Shown: positions 1 through 9,519 of the stretch, piece after piece
Layout: every line of letters starts with the position of its first letter
How positions within the stretch are numbered: the first letter of the stretch is position 1
DNA from: Vibrio coralliilyticus
GTDB taxonomy: Bacteria; Pseudomonadota; Gammaproteobacteria; Enterobacterales; Vibrionaceae
NCBI RefSeq assembly: GCF_024449095.1
Contig: NZ_CP024627.1
Location: 620,001 to 684,000 of the forward strand
Direction: 5' to 3'
DNA length: 64,000 bases
Position numbers and translations under genes: made by a program
The notes under the pieces: model-generated
The model's database searches: none
What the model saw: the letters and a program-made list of their open reading frames with translations, nothing else
Told to the model about the DNA's origin: nothing

Positions 1-1100
1 ACGTGTTGTGAAGTAGTGCTTTGTTGATGTCGGTTTTGTAGCCACCCAATCAGCTTCCAAATTACGATTGTCAAAATAAAGCTCAGGTATCCGTCGATGG
101 CGTAATGCCACGCGAGATGGACTGAGCCAATTTGTATGGCTAACGCATAGCTCCACATGGCGACCCCGAATTTCCTGTTGTATCGATAAGCGGCCAGCGC
201 CATGGCGACAGCGATGGCCACATGCATACTCGGCATTGCAGAGATCCCACCACCGATCCCCGGTGTATCGCTTGAGTACATTTGCCAAAGTGTGTCTTGC
301 ACATTCAATGCCCATAAGCCGAACCAGCCACTTTGAATCAGTTGTTGATGTTGCATCTCAAGCTTTTGCATCAATGGCTCATATTGCAATGCGCTTGGAT
401 CCAGCAAATGAAGATAGCAAGGCCCAGCAGAAGAAAGAAGAATCGCCCCTACTCCCCCAATGAGCAGCCAACTGGTCAGAAACGTAATAAGAAACTGAGT
501 CCGTAACTTTGCTAAATCGCGCCGAACGATGAAAAACAGTACGGCTCCCCACATTAGAAGAAACCAAAGGTGGTACAGAAAATTCAGCAGACTTGTTGCA
601 AGTGCGCTACTGAAGATAGTGTGTGTCAGTTCCCAAGGGGAGTAACCGAAGTGAAGCCACTTGTCGATCTGATAGAAAAGCACATCGTATTGAAAGGGGT
701 TAATGTCGGGAATGAGTGGTTTTAGAAAGGTATAACTAGAGAACGTCAAGTTCAGTGCCAACACCAACAACATAAAACTGACGGCTTTAGATAAAGGTTG
801 GAAGAACCCTTTAATGGCTTGGAGAAAGTGAACCAAAGGATGTGGTGCTTTCCGGTAAAGCAGAATGACAAAGTAAATGCTTGCCCAAACTAAAAAGGAG
901 ACATAGCAGACTTGGAGTAATGTCGCGAGGTAGATGAAAGGATTGAAGTCAAACTTGGCGTCACTACCGAGCAAAAAAGACAGCGCGTATAAAAGTAGGG
1001 TTGTGACAAATACATACCCATAAAGCACTCTATCGTGATGAAGAGTCGTTTTGATATGCTGCCATTGTGAATGGGGAGAAGTCTGAGTCAAAGGTTTCAT
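1..1100 (-). CDS. PAP2-superfamily membrane phosphatase, partial at the left edge
   Basis: Reading leftward from an ATG at 1100-1098, an open frame runs to base 1 without a stop, so the C-terminus lies outside the window. The product is very hydrophobic with about six membrane segments. Late in the frame it carries the PAP2 (phosphatidic acid phosphatase type 2) signature: a GGGISAMPSMH block at about 185-220 and, after another helix, SVHLAWHYAIDGYLS near 60-110. These supply the two catalytic histidines and the Asp of the family. PAP2 proteins of this shape dephosphorylate lipid phosphates or transfer lipid head groups in the membrane; inositol-phosphorylceramide-synthase-like members have a similar layout. 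The substrate cannot be told. The remaining missing part is probably short, because the last visible residues are already hydrophilic. Confidence 0.8.
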   Translation of the reverse strand, partial: MKPLTQTSPHSQWQHIKTTLHHDRVLYGYVFVTTLLLYALSFLLGSDAKFDFNPFIYLATLLQVCYVSFLVWASIYFVILLYRKAPHPLVHFLQAIKGFFQPLSKAVSFMLLVLALNLTFSSYTFLKPLIPDINPFQYDVLFYQIDKWLHFGYSPWELTHTIFSSALATSLLNFLYHLWFLLMWGAVLFFIVRRDLAKLRTQFLITFLTSWLLIGGVGAILLSSAGPCYLHLLDPSALQYEPLMQKLEMQHQQLIQSGWFGLWALNVQDTLWQMYSSDTPGIGGGISAMPSMHVAIAVAMALAAYRYNRKFGVAMWSYALAIQIGSVHLAWHYAIDGYLSFILTIVIWKLIGWLQNRHQQSTTSQH

Positions 1101-1178
1101 TAAAATGAAGGTCTTATTGCTCCTACACTTAAGTGTAGAGCAACTCTCTCAGAGGTGAATGAGATCTCCGCTGTCTGT

Positions 1179-2189
1179 TTATCTTTCTATATTACGGCTT
1201 ATTGTTAGCGGCCTCTTTCCATCACACGCCCCTTTTTCCAATTGGTTGATGGGGTTGGCGTCCTTCCATCCCCAGCGATGATCTTCGCGACTGAGCTTAC
1301 GATACTGGGTCGGTGTGACTTCCATATAACGGCGAAAGGTATCATAAAAGCGGCTGATCGAGTTGAAGCCGACCGTCAGAGAAATATCGAGAATGGTACG
1401 TTCGGTGTCGCTGAGTAAGGCGCGAGCATGGTTAATGCGCATGGCCGTGATGTACTGCTTTATCGTCATTTGCATGGTGCGCTGAAAGATGGTCATGGCG
1501 TAATTGGCGTGCAAGCCAGCATAATCAGCGACTTTCTGAGCGGTGAGGGGAGTGTTGTGATGTGTTGCGATGTATTCCAGCATTTGGCTGACATAAAACT
1601 GTGAGTGTTTAGAAGTGCCGCTTTTCGTCGCTTTGTCTGCTCGGCTCGTTAAAAGTTGTTGCCAGCCATCAAGGCATACTCGTTTTAGCATCAGGCCGAT
1701 CTCATCCGTCACGAGTTGTTGACGACTCTCTGATGGATGTTGATTTTCATCCACCCAACGAGCTATCTCGAACTCACTAATTAAACAGCAGGAGTCAGAC
1801 TGTAATACCGCTCCATGTGTCAGTTGATTGACCAGATCCCGACTCAAAGGCCACGACATAAAGTGATGGACGGGAATGTTGATGATTGCCATGTTGTGGC
1901 TTATTCCGGGGTTGGTTAAGCGGTGGGGAACCGAAGCCCAAAATAACCCAATACTGCCATTGTGTAGCGTAATGGGAGTACCATTTATCATGTATTCGAC
2001 GTTGTCACCAAATGGGATGTTCACTTCAATTTGGCCATGCCAGTGATACCCGGGCATGGCATGAGGAGCGCGTAGTTCTACGTCAATCCTCTCATGAGAA
2101 GAGTAAAGTGATAAAGGGCTAACAGAGACACATTCTGAAGAGTATCTCTCTTGCGGTGCGACAGATAATAAGTCATCAGATTGTGGCAT
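1179..2189 (-). CDS. melR: MelR-like AraC-family regulator of melibiose genes
   Basis: 336-residue transcription factor. The N-terminal cupin sugar-binding half (about residues 20-170) has the RAPHAMPGYHWHGQIEVN stretch that closely matches E. coli MelR as I remember it. The C-terminal half (about 200-305) has two AraC-type helix-turn-helix units ending in the usual FYDTFRRYMEVTPTQYRKLS pattern. The ATG at 2189 is preceded by a good ribosome site (AAGGAG, 5 bases away). It is divergent from melA and should activate it in response to melibiose (inference from E. coli). Compared with E. coli MelR (about 302 residues) it has a tail of roughly 30 residues after the second HTH. The assignment rests on sequence likeness and on the neighbouring melA and melB genes. 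Confidence 0.88.
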   Translation of the reverse strand: MPQSDDLLSVAPQERYSSECVSVSPLSLYSSHERIDVELRAPHAMPGYHWHGQIEVNIPFGDNVEYMINGTPITLHNGSIGLFWASVPHRLTNPGISHNMAIINIPVHHFMSWPLSRDLVNQLTHGAVLQSDSCCLISEFEIARWVDENQHPSESRQQLVTDEIGLMLKRVCLDGWQQLLTSRADKATKSGTSKHSQFYVSQMLEYIATHHNTPLTAQKVADYAGLHANYAMTIFQRTMQMTIKQYITAMRINHARALLSDTERTILDISLTVGFNSISRFYDTFRRYMEVTPTQYRKLSREDHRWGWKDANPINQLEKGACDGKRPLTISRNIER

Positions 2190-2520
2190 CTTGACTCCTT
2201 ACGAAATGGTAGTGAGCTGTTTGTAACAGAGCAGAGTTTGGTAAAAAGAGAGGCAGCTCAAACGTTGATAAAATAGCGAATTTCATATTTAAGAACGGAA
2301 CCTAGCTAACATTTCTCTGTTATTGCTGGCCGCATTAGGATTGGAGAGCTCAATTAATCCGGAAAATACCTAAAAGAATCCTACTTCGTTAGTTTTTGTT
2401 AACTCGGTTGATAAATATTAGGAATTGAGAGAGTGATGTGTTGAACCGAGACGACTTAGTTATAGATGAGTCAGTAATGTGAGCTCATAACTAAGACCTA
2501 GCAATAAGGATCCTACGAGC
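2190..2520. promoter_or_regulatory. melR-melA divergent promoter region
   Basis: This 331-base gap between the divergent melR and melA genes should carry both promoters and the MelR sites. It is AT-rich. I can see a TGTGA half-site near 2479 that could belong to CRP, but no full CRP dyad and no repeat clear enough to name as a MelR box. The melA ribosome site (AAGGA) lies at about 2506-2510. Confidence 0.5.
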
Positions 2521-3873
2521 ATGAACAGTCCAAAAATCACTTTCATTGGTGCCGGTTCCACCATCTTTGTCAAAAACATTCTTGGTGATGTTTTTCATAA
2601 GCCCGCTTTAAGAAATGCACACGTTGCATTAATGGATATTGACGAAATTCGCCTTGAAGAATCGCATCTCGTCGTCAGTAAGTTGATGAACTCTGCAGGT
2701 GCCACGGGCACCATCTCTTGTCACCTTAATCAGAAAGAAGCATTGCAAGACGCTGACTTTGTTGTCATCGCATTTCAGATTGGGGGGTATGAGCCTTGTA
2801 CCGTGACAGATTTTGAAGTGTGTAAGCGCCACGGGTTAGAGCAAACTATCGCTGACACCTTAGGGCCAGGCGGAATTATGCGTTCATTGCGGACTATTCC
2901 TCACTTGTGGAGTGTGTGTGAAGACATGACACAAGTCTGCCCGGATGCCACCATGCTCAACTATGTCAACCCAATGGCTATGAATACCTGGGCTATGTAC
3001 GAAAAGTACCCAGAGATTAAGCAGGTCGGCCTGTGTCACTCCGTGCAGGGGACGGCGGAAGAGCTAGCTCGCGATCTGGATTTGGATTACTCTGACTTGC
3101 GTTATTCCTGTGCCGGTATCAACCATATGGCCTACTACCTGACTTTGGAGAAGAAGGACGAGCAAGGTAATTATGTTGATATCTATCCGGAGTTGTTGGC
3201 CGCCTTTGAACGAGGAGACGCACCTAAACCGGGCCTGCATCATGGTGGTCGCTGTACCAATTTAGTTCGCTACGAAATGTTTAAGAAGTTGGGCTATTTT
3301 GTCACGGAATCTTCAGAACATTTTGCCGAATACACACCTTACTTTATCAAACCCAATCGACCAGATCTGATTGAACGTTACAAAGTGCCTATTGATGAGT
3401 ATCCAAAACGTTGTATAGAACAAATTGCCGCGTGGAAACAAGATCTGGATGACTATAGACAAGCCGAGAATATCACGGTGAAAGAATCTCAAGAGTACGC
3501 GAGTACCATTATGAATTCTATTTGGACCGGCACGCCAAGCGTGATTTATGGCAACGTTAAAAATGAAGGCTTAATTGATAACCTGCCGCAAGGGTGTTGT
3601 GTCGAAGTCGCGTGTTTGGTCGATGCGAATGGCATCCAGCCAACCAAAGCTGGGCGCTTACCAAGCCACTTAGCCGCCTTGATGCAGACCAATATCAATG
3701 TTCAGACTTTGCTGACAGAGGCGATTTTAACGGAAAATCGTGAACGCATTTACCATGCAGCGATGTTAGATCCACATACTGCAGCCGTGTTAGGGATTGA
3801 TGAGATCTATGCGCTGGTGGATGACTTAATCACTGCGCATCAGGGCTGGCTCCCTGAATGGATTTATCAATAA
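2521..3873 (+). CDS. melA: Alpha-galactosidase (melibiase), GH4 family
   Basis: 450 residues, the normal length for NAD- and Mn-dependent GH4 alpha-galactosidase. The N-terminal Rossmann motif is FIGAGSTIFVKN (residues 8-19). The metal ligands expected for the family are visible as Cys172 (in GLCHSVQG) and His202 (in INHMAYY). The enzyme cleaves melibiose and other alpha-galactosides in the cytoplasm by an oxidation/elimination mechanism, releasing galactose for the gal operon 5 kb downstream. It is the first gene of a melA-melB-glycosidase operon divergent from melR. The next gene starts 70 bases after its stop, and a hairpin lies in that gap. Confidence 0.93.
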   Translation: MNSPKITFIGAGSTIFVKNILGDVFHKPALRNAHVALMDIDEIRLEESHLVVSKLMNSAGATGTISCHLNQKEALQDADFVVIAFQIGGYEPCTVTDFEVCKRHGLEQTIADTLGPGGIMRSLRTIPHLWSVCEDMTQVCPDATMLNYVNPMAMNTWAMYEKYPEIKQVGLCHSVQGTAEELARDLDLDYSDLRYSCAGINHMAYYLTLEKKDEQGNYVDIYPELLAAFERGDAPKPGLHHGGRCTNLVRYEMFKKLGYFVTESSEHFAEYTPYFIKPNRPDLIERYKVPIDEYPKRCIEQIAAWKQDLDDYRQAENITVKESQEYASTIMNSIWTGTPSVIYGNVKNEGLIDNLPQGCCVEVACLVDANGIQPTKAGRLPSHLAALMQTNINVQTLLTEAILTENRERIYHAAMLDPHTAAVLGIDEIYALVDDLITAHQGWLPEWIYQ

Positions 3874-3909
3874 AAATAAGAATATCCCTTTCAATAACGT
3901 GAATCATAC

Positions 3910-3931
3910 ACGCTCCCAGTGATGGGAGCGT
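3910..3931 (+). other. Intercistronic hairpin between melA and melB
   Basis: Inverted repeat ACGCTCCC (3910-3917) and GGGAGCGT (3924-3931) with a 6-base loop, directly upstream of the melB ribosome site AAGGAG (3933-3938). There is no U-run, so it is not a normal terminator. Such hairpins often stabilise the upstream message or set the ratio of two cistrons (inference). Confidence 0.6.
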
Positions 3932-3943
3932 TAAGGAGCAAAC

Positions 3944-5374
3944 ATGAGTATTTCGATGAGCACCAAACTCAGCTATGGGTTTGGTGCATATGGTAAGGAC
4001 TTCGCCATCACAATTGTCTACATGTATCTGATGTTTTACTACACAGATGTGGTCGGTATCTCGGCTGGGATTGTAGGCACTATCTTCTTGGTAGCTCGGA
4101 TCTGGGATGCGGTGAATGATCCCATCATGGGTTGGATTGTGAATAACACGCGCAGTCGCTGGGGGAAATTTAAACCTTGGATTCTGATTGGCACTTTAGC
4201 CAACTCTGTGGTGTTGTATATGGTGTTCAGTGCTCATTTAATTGACGGTCCATGGCTTATCGCTTACGCCGCTATCACCTATATTCTTTGGGGGATGACC
4301 TACACCCTAATGGACATTCCCTTCTGGTCCTTGGTCCCGACGCTCACTATTGACAAGCGAGAACGTGAAGAGCTAGTACCTTTCCCAAGGTTCTTTGCCA
4401 GCTTAGCATGGACAGTGACCGCTGCGATCGCCATGCCATTCATTAACTATGTTGGTGGCGATGATAACAAAGGCTTTGGTTTTCAGATGTTCACCTTGCT
4501 ATTGATCGTTTGTTTCCTGATTTCCACTTTTGTTACGCTACGTAATGTTAAAGAGCGTTATTCAAGCACTCAGCTTAATAACGCTCAGCCTGAGAAAAAA
4601 GTCTCACTGAAGAAAATGTTGTCGTTGATCTATAAGAATGATCAACTCAGTAGTCTGCTTTGTATGGCACTTTCGTACAATTTAGCCGCCAACATTATTA
4701 CAGCTTTTGCTGTGTACTACTTTACCTATGTCATTGGTGATGAGAGCTTATTTCCTTACTATATGGCATACGCCAGTATTGCTAATTTGATTACTCTTGT
4801 CTTGTTCCCTAAATTAGCTCAGTGGTTCTCCCGCCGTGTACTTTGGGCCTGTGCATCTGGCTTCCCAATCATTGGTAGTGCTGTACTCATCTATATTGGA
4901 ATGAACGATACTCAAAGTGTATGGCTTATCTCAACGGCAGGTGTCTTCCTGCAAATTGGTACTGCGCTGTTCTGGGTACTTAACGTCATTATGGTGGCAG
5001 ATACAGTGGATTACGGTGAAGTGAAGTTAGGGGTACGCTGTGAGAGCATTGCTTATGCCGTGCAAACTCTGGTTGTGAAAGCGGGTTCAGCATTTGCTGC
5101 GTTTTTCATCGGTATTGCTTTAACTGTTGTGCATTACGTGCCCAATGTTGAACAGACGCCAGAGACCATTTTTGGTATGCAGTGCATCATGATTGGCTTA
5201 CCAAGCTTGTTCTTCGCGATTGCCCTGATCATGTATTTCCGCTACTACAAGCTTAATGGGTCATATCAGCAGCAGATTCAGCAGCAGTTGATGGAAAAAT
5301 ACGAGGGGCTCGATAAAGAAGAGTCCGGTGAAGCTCTGCCTTCCTCTCATCAGCCCAAGCCTATTCAGGCGTAA
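3944..5374 (+). CDS. melB: MelB-like sugar:cation symporter (GPH family)
   Basis: 476-residue, 12-helix inner-membrane transporter of the glycoside-pentoside-hexuronide (GPH) family, the family of E. coli MelB. The helix-II motif [14 protein letters not shown] carries the two aspartates that bind the coupling cation in MelB, and the cytoplasmic loop [11 protein letters not shown] follows it. Sitting between melA and a secreted glycosidase, it should import melibiose or another alpha-galactoside for MelA. The ATG at 3944 has AAGGAG 5 bases upstream. The hydrophilic C-terminal tail of about 35 residues is Gln- and Glu-rich. The exact sugar is inferred from context. Confidence 0.88.
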   Translation: MSISMSTKLSYGFGAYGKDFAITIVYMYLMFYYTDVVGISAGIVGTIFLVARIWDAVNDPIMGWIVNNTRSRWGKFKPWILIGTLANSVVLYMVFSAHLIDGPWLIAYAAITYILWGMTYTLMDIPFWSLVPTLTIDKREREELVPFPRFFASLAWTVTAAIAMPFINYVGGDDNKGFGFQMFTLLLIVCFLISTFVTLRNVKERYSSTQLNNAQPEKKVSLKKMLSLIYKNDQLSSLLCMALSYNLAANIITAFAVYYFTYVIGDESLFPYYMAYASIANLITLVLFPKLAQWFSRRVLWACASGFPIIGSAVLIYIGMNDTQSVWLISTAGVFLQIGTALFWVLNVIMVADTVDYGEVKLGVRCESIAYAVQTLVVKAGSAFAAFFIGIALTVVHYVPNVEQTPETIFGMQCIMIGLPSLFFAIALIMYFRYYKLNGSYQQQIQQQLMEKYEGLDKEESGEALPSSHQPKPIQA

Positions 5375-5380
5375 TGGGTT

Positions 5381-5403
5381 CAGCCCTTTGACTCGAAGGG
5401 CTG
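5381..5403 (+). terminator. Possible attenuating hairpin after melB
   Basis: CAGCCCTT (5381-5388) and AAGGGCTG (5396-5403) form an 8-bp stem with a 7-base loop, followed by CTTCTCTAATTTTTA. The tail is only moderately U-rich, so this may be a leaky terminator that lowers expression of the following glycosidase gene. Confidence 0.45.
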
Positions 5404-5448
5404 CTTCTCTAATTTTTACTATCCCATTGCAATAGGGAGATTTACAAG

Positions 5449-7692
5449 ATGAAACACACTGTAGTTGCCAGCATGATCCTAGGATCTTTGGTCAGCGGAA
5501 TTGTGGCTGCGAATCCTCACTCTACAGCTATCCTGACTTCGACGAAAAGCCAAAACATCCTCGTTAACTCAGGCTTTGAAGATAACGGCTTAGGTTGGCA
5601 TTACTGGTTTGCCAACATCAAAGATGACCAAGCGTTCGATGGCCAATATCGAGGCAGAATCGCCATTGGTGCAGGGCATAGCATCAGCCAGACCGTCACT
5701 ATACCTGAAACTGGCGTTTATCAGTTATCGGTCCAGGCTATTAGCCCATCCAACGATGCTCGCGTAGAACTGACTAACCTTGCTGATGAGCCTTTTTTGA
5801 GCAAAAAACTGAAAAAAAGCCATGACTATAAACACAATAAGGTTAACCAAATTCCGCTTGAGAAAGGCGAACGGATAAAGCTGCGCTTTACTGGTACGGA
5901 CGCAGGCAGTGTCAGTATTGATCAGGTTGAACTGGTAAAAAGCAATACGTCTAAGCCGCCACACTTTAACCAAGTTATTGATTTTGAAACGCAAGGGCAG
6001 GTGGGTGAGAGCATAATCGACAAAGAACGTAAAACCATAGAGTTTGAATTGCCGTACGCGAGTGACTTGTCCAGCGTGGTCATTACTCAATTAGGTGTTT
6101 CTCAAGGCTCTCAATCGTCAGTCGAACCAGGGGATGTATTGGATTTTACCCAGCCAGTAGACATCGAACTTAGCGACGAAAAAGGACGGGTAGAAAAATG
6201 GCAAGTGCAGGCGCGGGTGAAAGCCAAGCAAGTGATGGTTTCTTCTTCCAATACCAAGTTGCAGGAGTCATTTGATTGGGCGATGGAGAAAACACGTCAG
6301 TTTGTGATGACAGGGCAGCACGACTTGATCAACCGTGATGAAAATAATAACGATGGTACGGGCAGTGCCGATTATTTGCCTTCCTACTGGGCGGGTTATT
6401 TTGACCGTACCGCTTTCTACTCACGCGATTTTCTCCATCAGTCAGCAGGCGCCAAGCTAGCAGGGCTGGAACGAGAAAATTTTGCCATGTTCAAAACCTT
6501 TGCTAAGCACTCTACTGAGTCGAGAAAGTGGTACACCCTATGGGCGATCAACTTTGATGGCAGCCCACACTTGATTGATTACGAAGATGATGACTGGTTT
6601 GTGCGAGAAGTTCCGGCCCAGTTTGAATTTCTTGAGAAAGCTTGGGAGCAATATCTGTGGACGGGAGACCGACGTTATATTGAAGATAAAGACTTGTGGC
6701 GCTTTTACACTAAAGTGATGACGGACTATATCTCATTGCATGATGATCAGGATCCGAATGGGATTGCGGAAGGTTATGGTGGCATCTTTGAAGGGTCGGC
6801 GACCTATAACGAACGGGGAGAATTCCCGATTGAAGCGGGAGATGGGATTGGTTCTCAGTATCAAGCAACCGTCGCTTATGCGGCGATGCTCAATGCCAGA
6901 GACGAATACAGCGCATCTCGTGAGTGGCAGCAAAAAGCACAACAATTGAAAAACTTCTTTAATCAGCAGTGGAGTATTGCTGATCCAGAAAAGACTTTAG
7001 ATAACTACGTCAATATCGTGCAAAAGGATGGATTGAGACTGAATGATTTCGGCAAAGAAAACAGTTGGTTTATGCCGATGAAGTTGATTACGGAGCCGGG
7101 TGAGCGTAATGACCGCTATTTAGACTTTATCGCGCAAAGTCTTGGAGATGGAATTGGTTCAACACCGGATGCACCAAACAACATTGAAGCCTACAGTTAC
7201 ATTCCAGAGACCTACTTTCCATACAATCGCAATGAGGAAGCATGGAAGTGGATGCAGTACATTATGGACATGAAGGACTTGCCTCACGAACGCCCTACTC
7301 AAGGCACTAATGGGGACTATCCAGAGATCTCGTTTACGTTTATTGCCAATACCATTGAGGGGCTCATGGGCGTGAAACCAAATGCGGCAGATAGTCATGT
7401 GATCACGGCGTCTCATCTAACTGAGGATATTGATTGGCTAGCGGTGGACTATTTGCCTATCGGTGAGCATGAAGTGGCTCTGCGTCATGATGGTACGAAC
7501 AAGTCGACACTGACAAATAACAACCATAAGCCGCTTACATGGGAAGCGTGGTTCTATGGTGAGCACTCCACCTTGCTGGTTAATGGCAAACCCGTTCAAG
7601 CAAAGCACAAAGTAGTGAATGGCTTGCAGGTGAGTTATGTACAGGTCGAGGTCTTGGGGAAAGAATCTCATACCGTGTCTAAAGGTCGTTAA
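5449..7692 (+). CDS. Secreted six-hairpin glycosidase with N-terminal carbohydrate-binding region
   Basis: 747 residues with a clear signal peptide (about 1-21, ending GIVAA). Residues about 32-165 look like a jelly-roll carbohydrate-binding module: it opens ILVNSGFEDNGLGWHYWF and ends SVSIDQVELVKS. Residues 170-265 look like a small Ig-like beta domain. Residues 270-650 are rich in Trp, Tyr and acidic residues in the style of an (alpha/alpha)6 glycosidase, with candidate catalytic carboxylates around DYLPSYWAGYFDRT and IEAGDGIGSQYQATVAYA. A short beta domain ends the chain. I cannot name a GH family. It is third in the mel operon, 74 bases after melB, so it probably trims an extracellular or periplasmic galactoside to a form MelB can import (inference). 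The ATG has AGGGAG upstream. Confidence 0.75.
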   Translation: MKHTVVASMILGSLVSGIVAANPHSTAILTSTKSQNILVNSGFEDNGLGWHYWFANIKDDQAFDGQYRGRIAIGAGHSISQTVTIPETGVYQLSVQAISPSNDARVELTNLADEPFLSKKLKKSHDYKHNKVNQIPLEKGERIKLRFTGTDAGSVSIDQVELVKSNTSKPPHFNQVIDFETQGQVGESIIDKERKTIEFELPYASDLSSVVITQLGVSQGSQSSVEPGDVLDFTQPVDIELSDEKGRVEKWQVQARVKAKQVMVSSSNTKLQESFDWAMEKTRQFVMTGQHDLINRDENNNDGTGSADYLPSYWAGYFDRTAFYSRDFLHQSAGAKLAGLERENFAMFKTFAKHSTESRKWYTLWAINFDGSPHLIDYEDDDWFVREVPAQFEFLEKAWEQYLWTGDRRYIEDKDLWRFYTKVMTDYISLHDDQDPNGIAEGYGGIFEGSATYNERGEFPIEAGDGIGSQYQATVAYAAMLNARDEYSASREWQQKAQQLKNFFNQQWSIADPEKTLDNYVNIVQKDGLRLNDFGKENSWFMPMKLITEPGERNDRYLDFIAQSLGDGIGSTPDAPNNIEAYSYIPETYFPYNRNEEAWKWMQYIMDMKDLPHERPTQGTNGDYPEISFTFIANTIEGLMGVKPNAADSHVITASHLTEDIDWLAVDYLPIGEHEVALRHDGTNKSTLTNNNHKPLTWEAWFYGEHSTLLVNGKPVQAKHKVVNGLQVSYVQVEVLGKESHTVSKGR

Positions 7693-7715
7693 GTGAATGA
7701 CCTACTGAATGTAAG

Positions 7716-7737
7716 GGCGCTCTTGAGCGCCTTTTTT
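7716..7737 (+). terminator. Rho-independent terminator of the mel operon
   Basis: GGCGCTC (7716-7722), a 2-base apex and GAGCGCC (7725-7731) are followed by six T residues, 24 bases after the glycosidase stop. Confidence 0.9.
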
Positions 7738-7763
7738 AGTTATCCCCTTGGCGAAAAAGATCA

Positions 7764-8099
<336 letters not shown>

Positions 8100-8322
8100 G
8101 TGTTGTGTTCCATTGGCATGCCCAGTTTCCTTGAGATGTCATCTGTTTTGTTCAGTTGTAAACAACCCTTAGAGTGTTGTAATAATTTTTAGTAAAAACC
8201 TCAGTGTGTCTGCTGATGGTCTTTGCGTAGCGAAGATTGATTATCTTATTGATAGTTAAACGCTTATAGATTTTGCTTTTGGTTTTGCTTTCATTTGTCA
8301 TGATCTCTCAAAATACCTTTTT

Positions 8323-8338
8323 GTGGAAACGTTTACAT
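8323..8338. promoter_or_regulatory. GalR operator upstream of galE
   Basis: GTGGAAACGTTTACAT matches the GalR/GalS consensus GTGKAANCGNTTNCAC at all but the last base. It lies 97 bases before the galE start, and galR itself is present at 19886-20887. Confidence 0.8.
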
Positions 8339-8434
8339 AATGAGGGGCGGATCACGGAAAACGATCTAGATTGATTGCTAGACTTTTTAGCGAGCTAGAG
8401 ATCCAACACGGCGAATTGAGACAGAGAGGCGACA

Positions 8435-9457
8435 TTGAAAGTACTAGTAACAGGTGGAATGGGGTATATCGGTAGTCATACTTGCATACAGATGATCGAA
8501 GCGGGTATTGAACCGATCATCATCGATAACTTATGTAACTCAAAACAGGAAGTGCTGCATCGAATTGAAGCATTGACTGGTCAACAGCCTTGTTTCCATC
8601 AAGGTGATATTCGTGACGCAGCTTTTTTGGATGATATTTTTGAGCAGCATCAAATCACGTCAGTGATTCACTTCGCGGGCTTAAAGGCGGTGGGCGAATC
8701 GGTGCAAAAACCGCTTGAGTACTTTGACAATAACGTCAATGGTTCTTTGGTACTCGCTCGTGCAATGCGAAAAGCAGGGGTTAAAAGCATGGTCTTTAGC
8801 TCATCCGCTACTGTGTATGGCGACCCTGCAGTCGTTCCAATTACCGAGGATTCACCTACGGGCGCGACGACCAACCCCTATGGCCGCAGTAAATTCATGG
8901 TGGAAAAGTGTTTCTCTGATTTATTCAGTGCTGAGCCTGATTGGAGTATCACACTACTGCGTTACTTTAACCCTGTAGGTGCACACCCTTCGGGCACTCT
9001 GGGGGAAGATCCGCAAGGCATGCCGAATAACTTGATGCCCTTTATCGCGCAAGTGGCGGTCGGACGTCGAGAACAGTTATCGGTATTTGGCAATGATTAC
9101 CCAACGCCCGATGGTACCGGTGTTCGCGATTATATTCATGTGATGGATCTGGCAGATGGTCATATTGCCGCATTGAAATCGGTTGGTGAGAAAGCGGGCT
9201 TACATATTTATAACTTAGGGACAGGTAAAGGTTCGAGCGTGCTGGAAATGGTTGAGGCCTTTGGCCACGCTTGTGGCAAACCTATTCCATACGAATTGTG
9301 CCCTCGCCGCCCTGGTGACATCGCTGAATGTTGGGCAAGTACTCAAAAAGCGGAAAACGAACTGGGTTGGAAAGCGACACGCAGTATTGCAGAGATGAGT
9401 GCCGATACGTGGCGCTGGCAATCTAACAACCCTAAGGGGTATTCCCCTGAGTCGTGA
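8435..9457 (+). CDS. galE: UDP-glucose 4-epimerase
   Basis: 340 residues, full length for GalE, the NAD-dependent short-chain dehydrogenase-type enzyme that interconverts UDP-galactose and UDP-glucose. The N-terminal nucleotide motif is VTGGMGYIGSHT (residues 5-16), and the catalytic Ser and YxxxK pair is seen in SSSATVYG and NPYGRSKFMVE. The gene uses a TTG start at 8435 with GAGAGG upstream; MKVLVTGG is the usual N-terminus, so the start is sound. It is first in galETKM; galT starts 62 bases downstream. The GalR operator upstream points to galactose induction. Confidence 0.96.
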   Translation: MKVLVTGGMGYIGSHTCIQMIEAGIEPIIIDNLCNSKQEVLHRIEALTGQQPCFHQGDIRDAAFLDDIFEQHQITSVIHFAGLKAVGESVQKPLEYFDNNVNGSLVLARAMRKAGVKSMVFSSSATVYGDPAVVPITEDSPTGATTNPYGRSKFMVEKCFSDLFSAEPDWSITLLRYFNPVGAHPSGTLGEDPQGMPNNLMPFIAQVAVGRREQLSVFGNDYPTPDGTGVRDYIHVMDLADGHIAALKSVGEKAGLHIYNLGTGKGSSVLEMVEAFGHACGKPIPYELCPRRPGDIAECWASTQKAENELGWKATRSIAEMSADTWRWQSNNPKGYSPES

Positions 9458-9519
9458 CGGCTAAGCTGTATTTTTGAGCTCTAGAGAGCATGTAATGATT
9501 TTAAAGTTGAGTAATTGAG

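Noticed and set aside
2475..2495. CRP site before melA
   Set aside because: Only the TGTGA half is present; the other half does not match.
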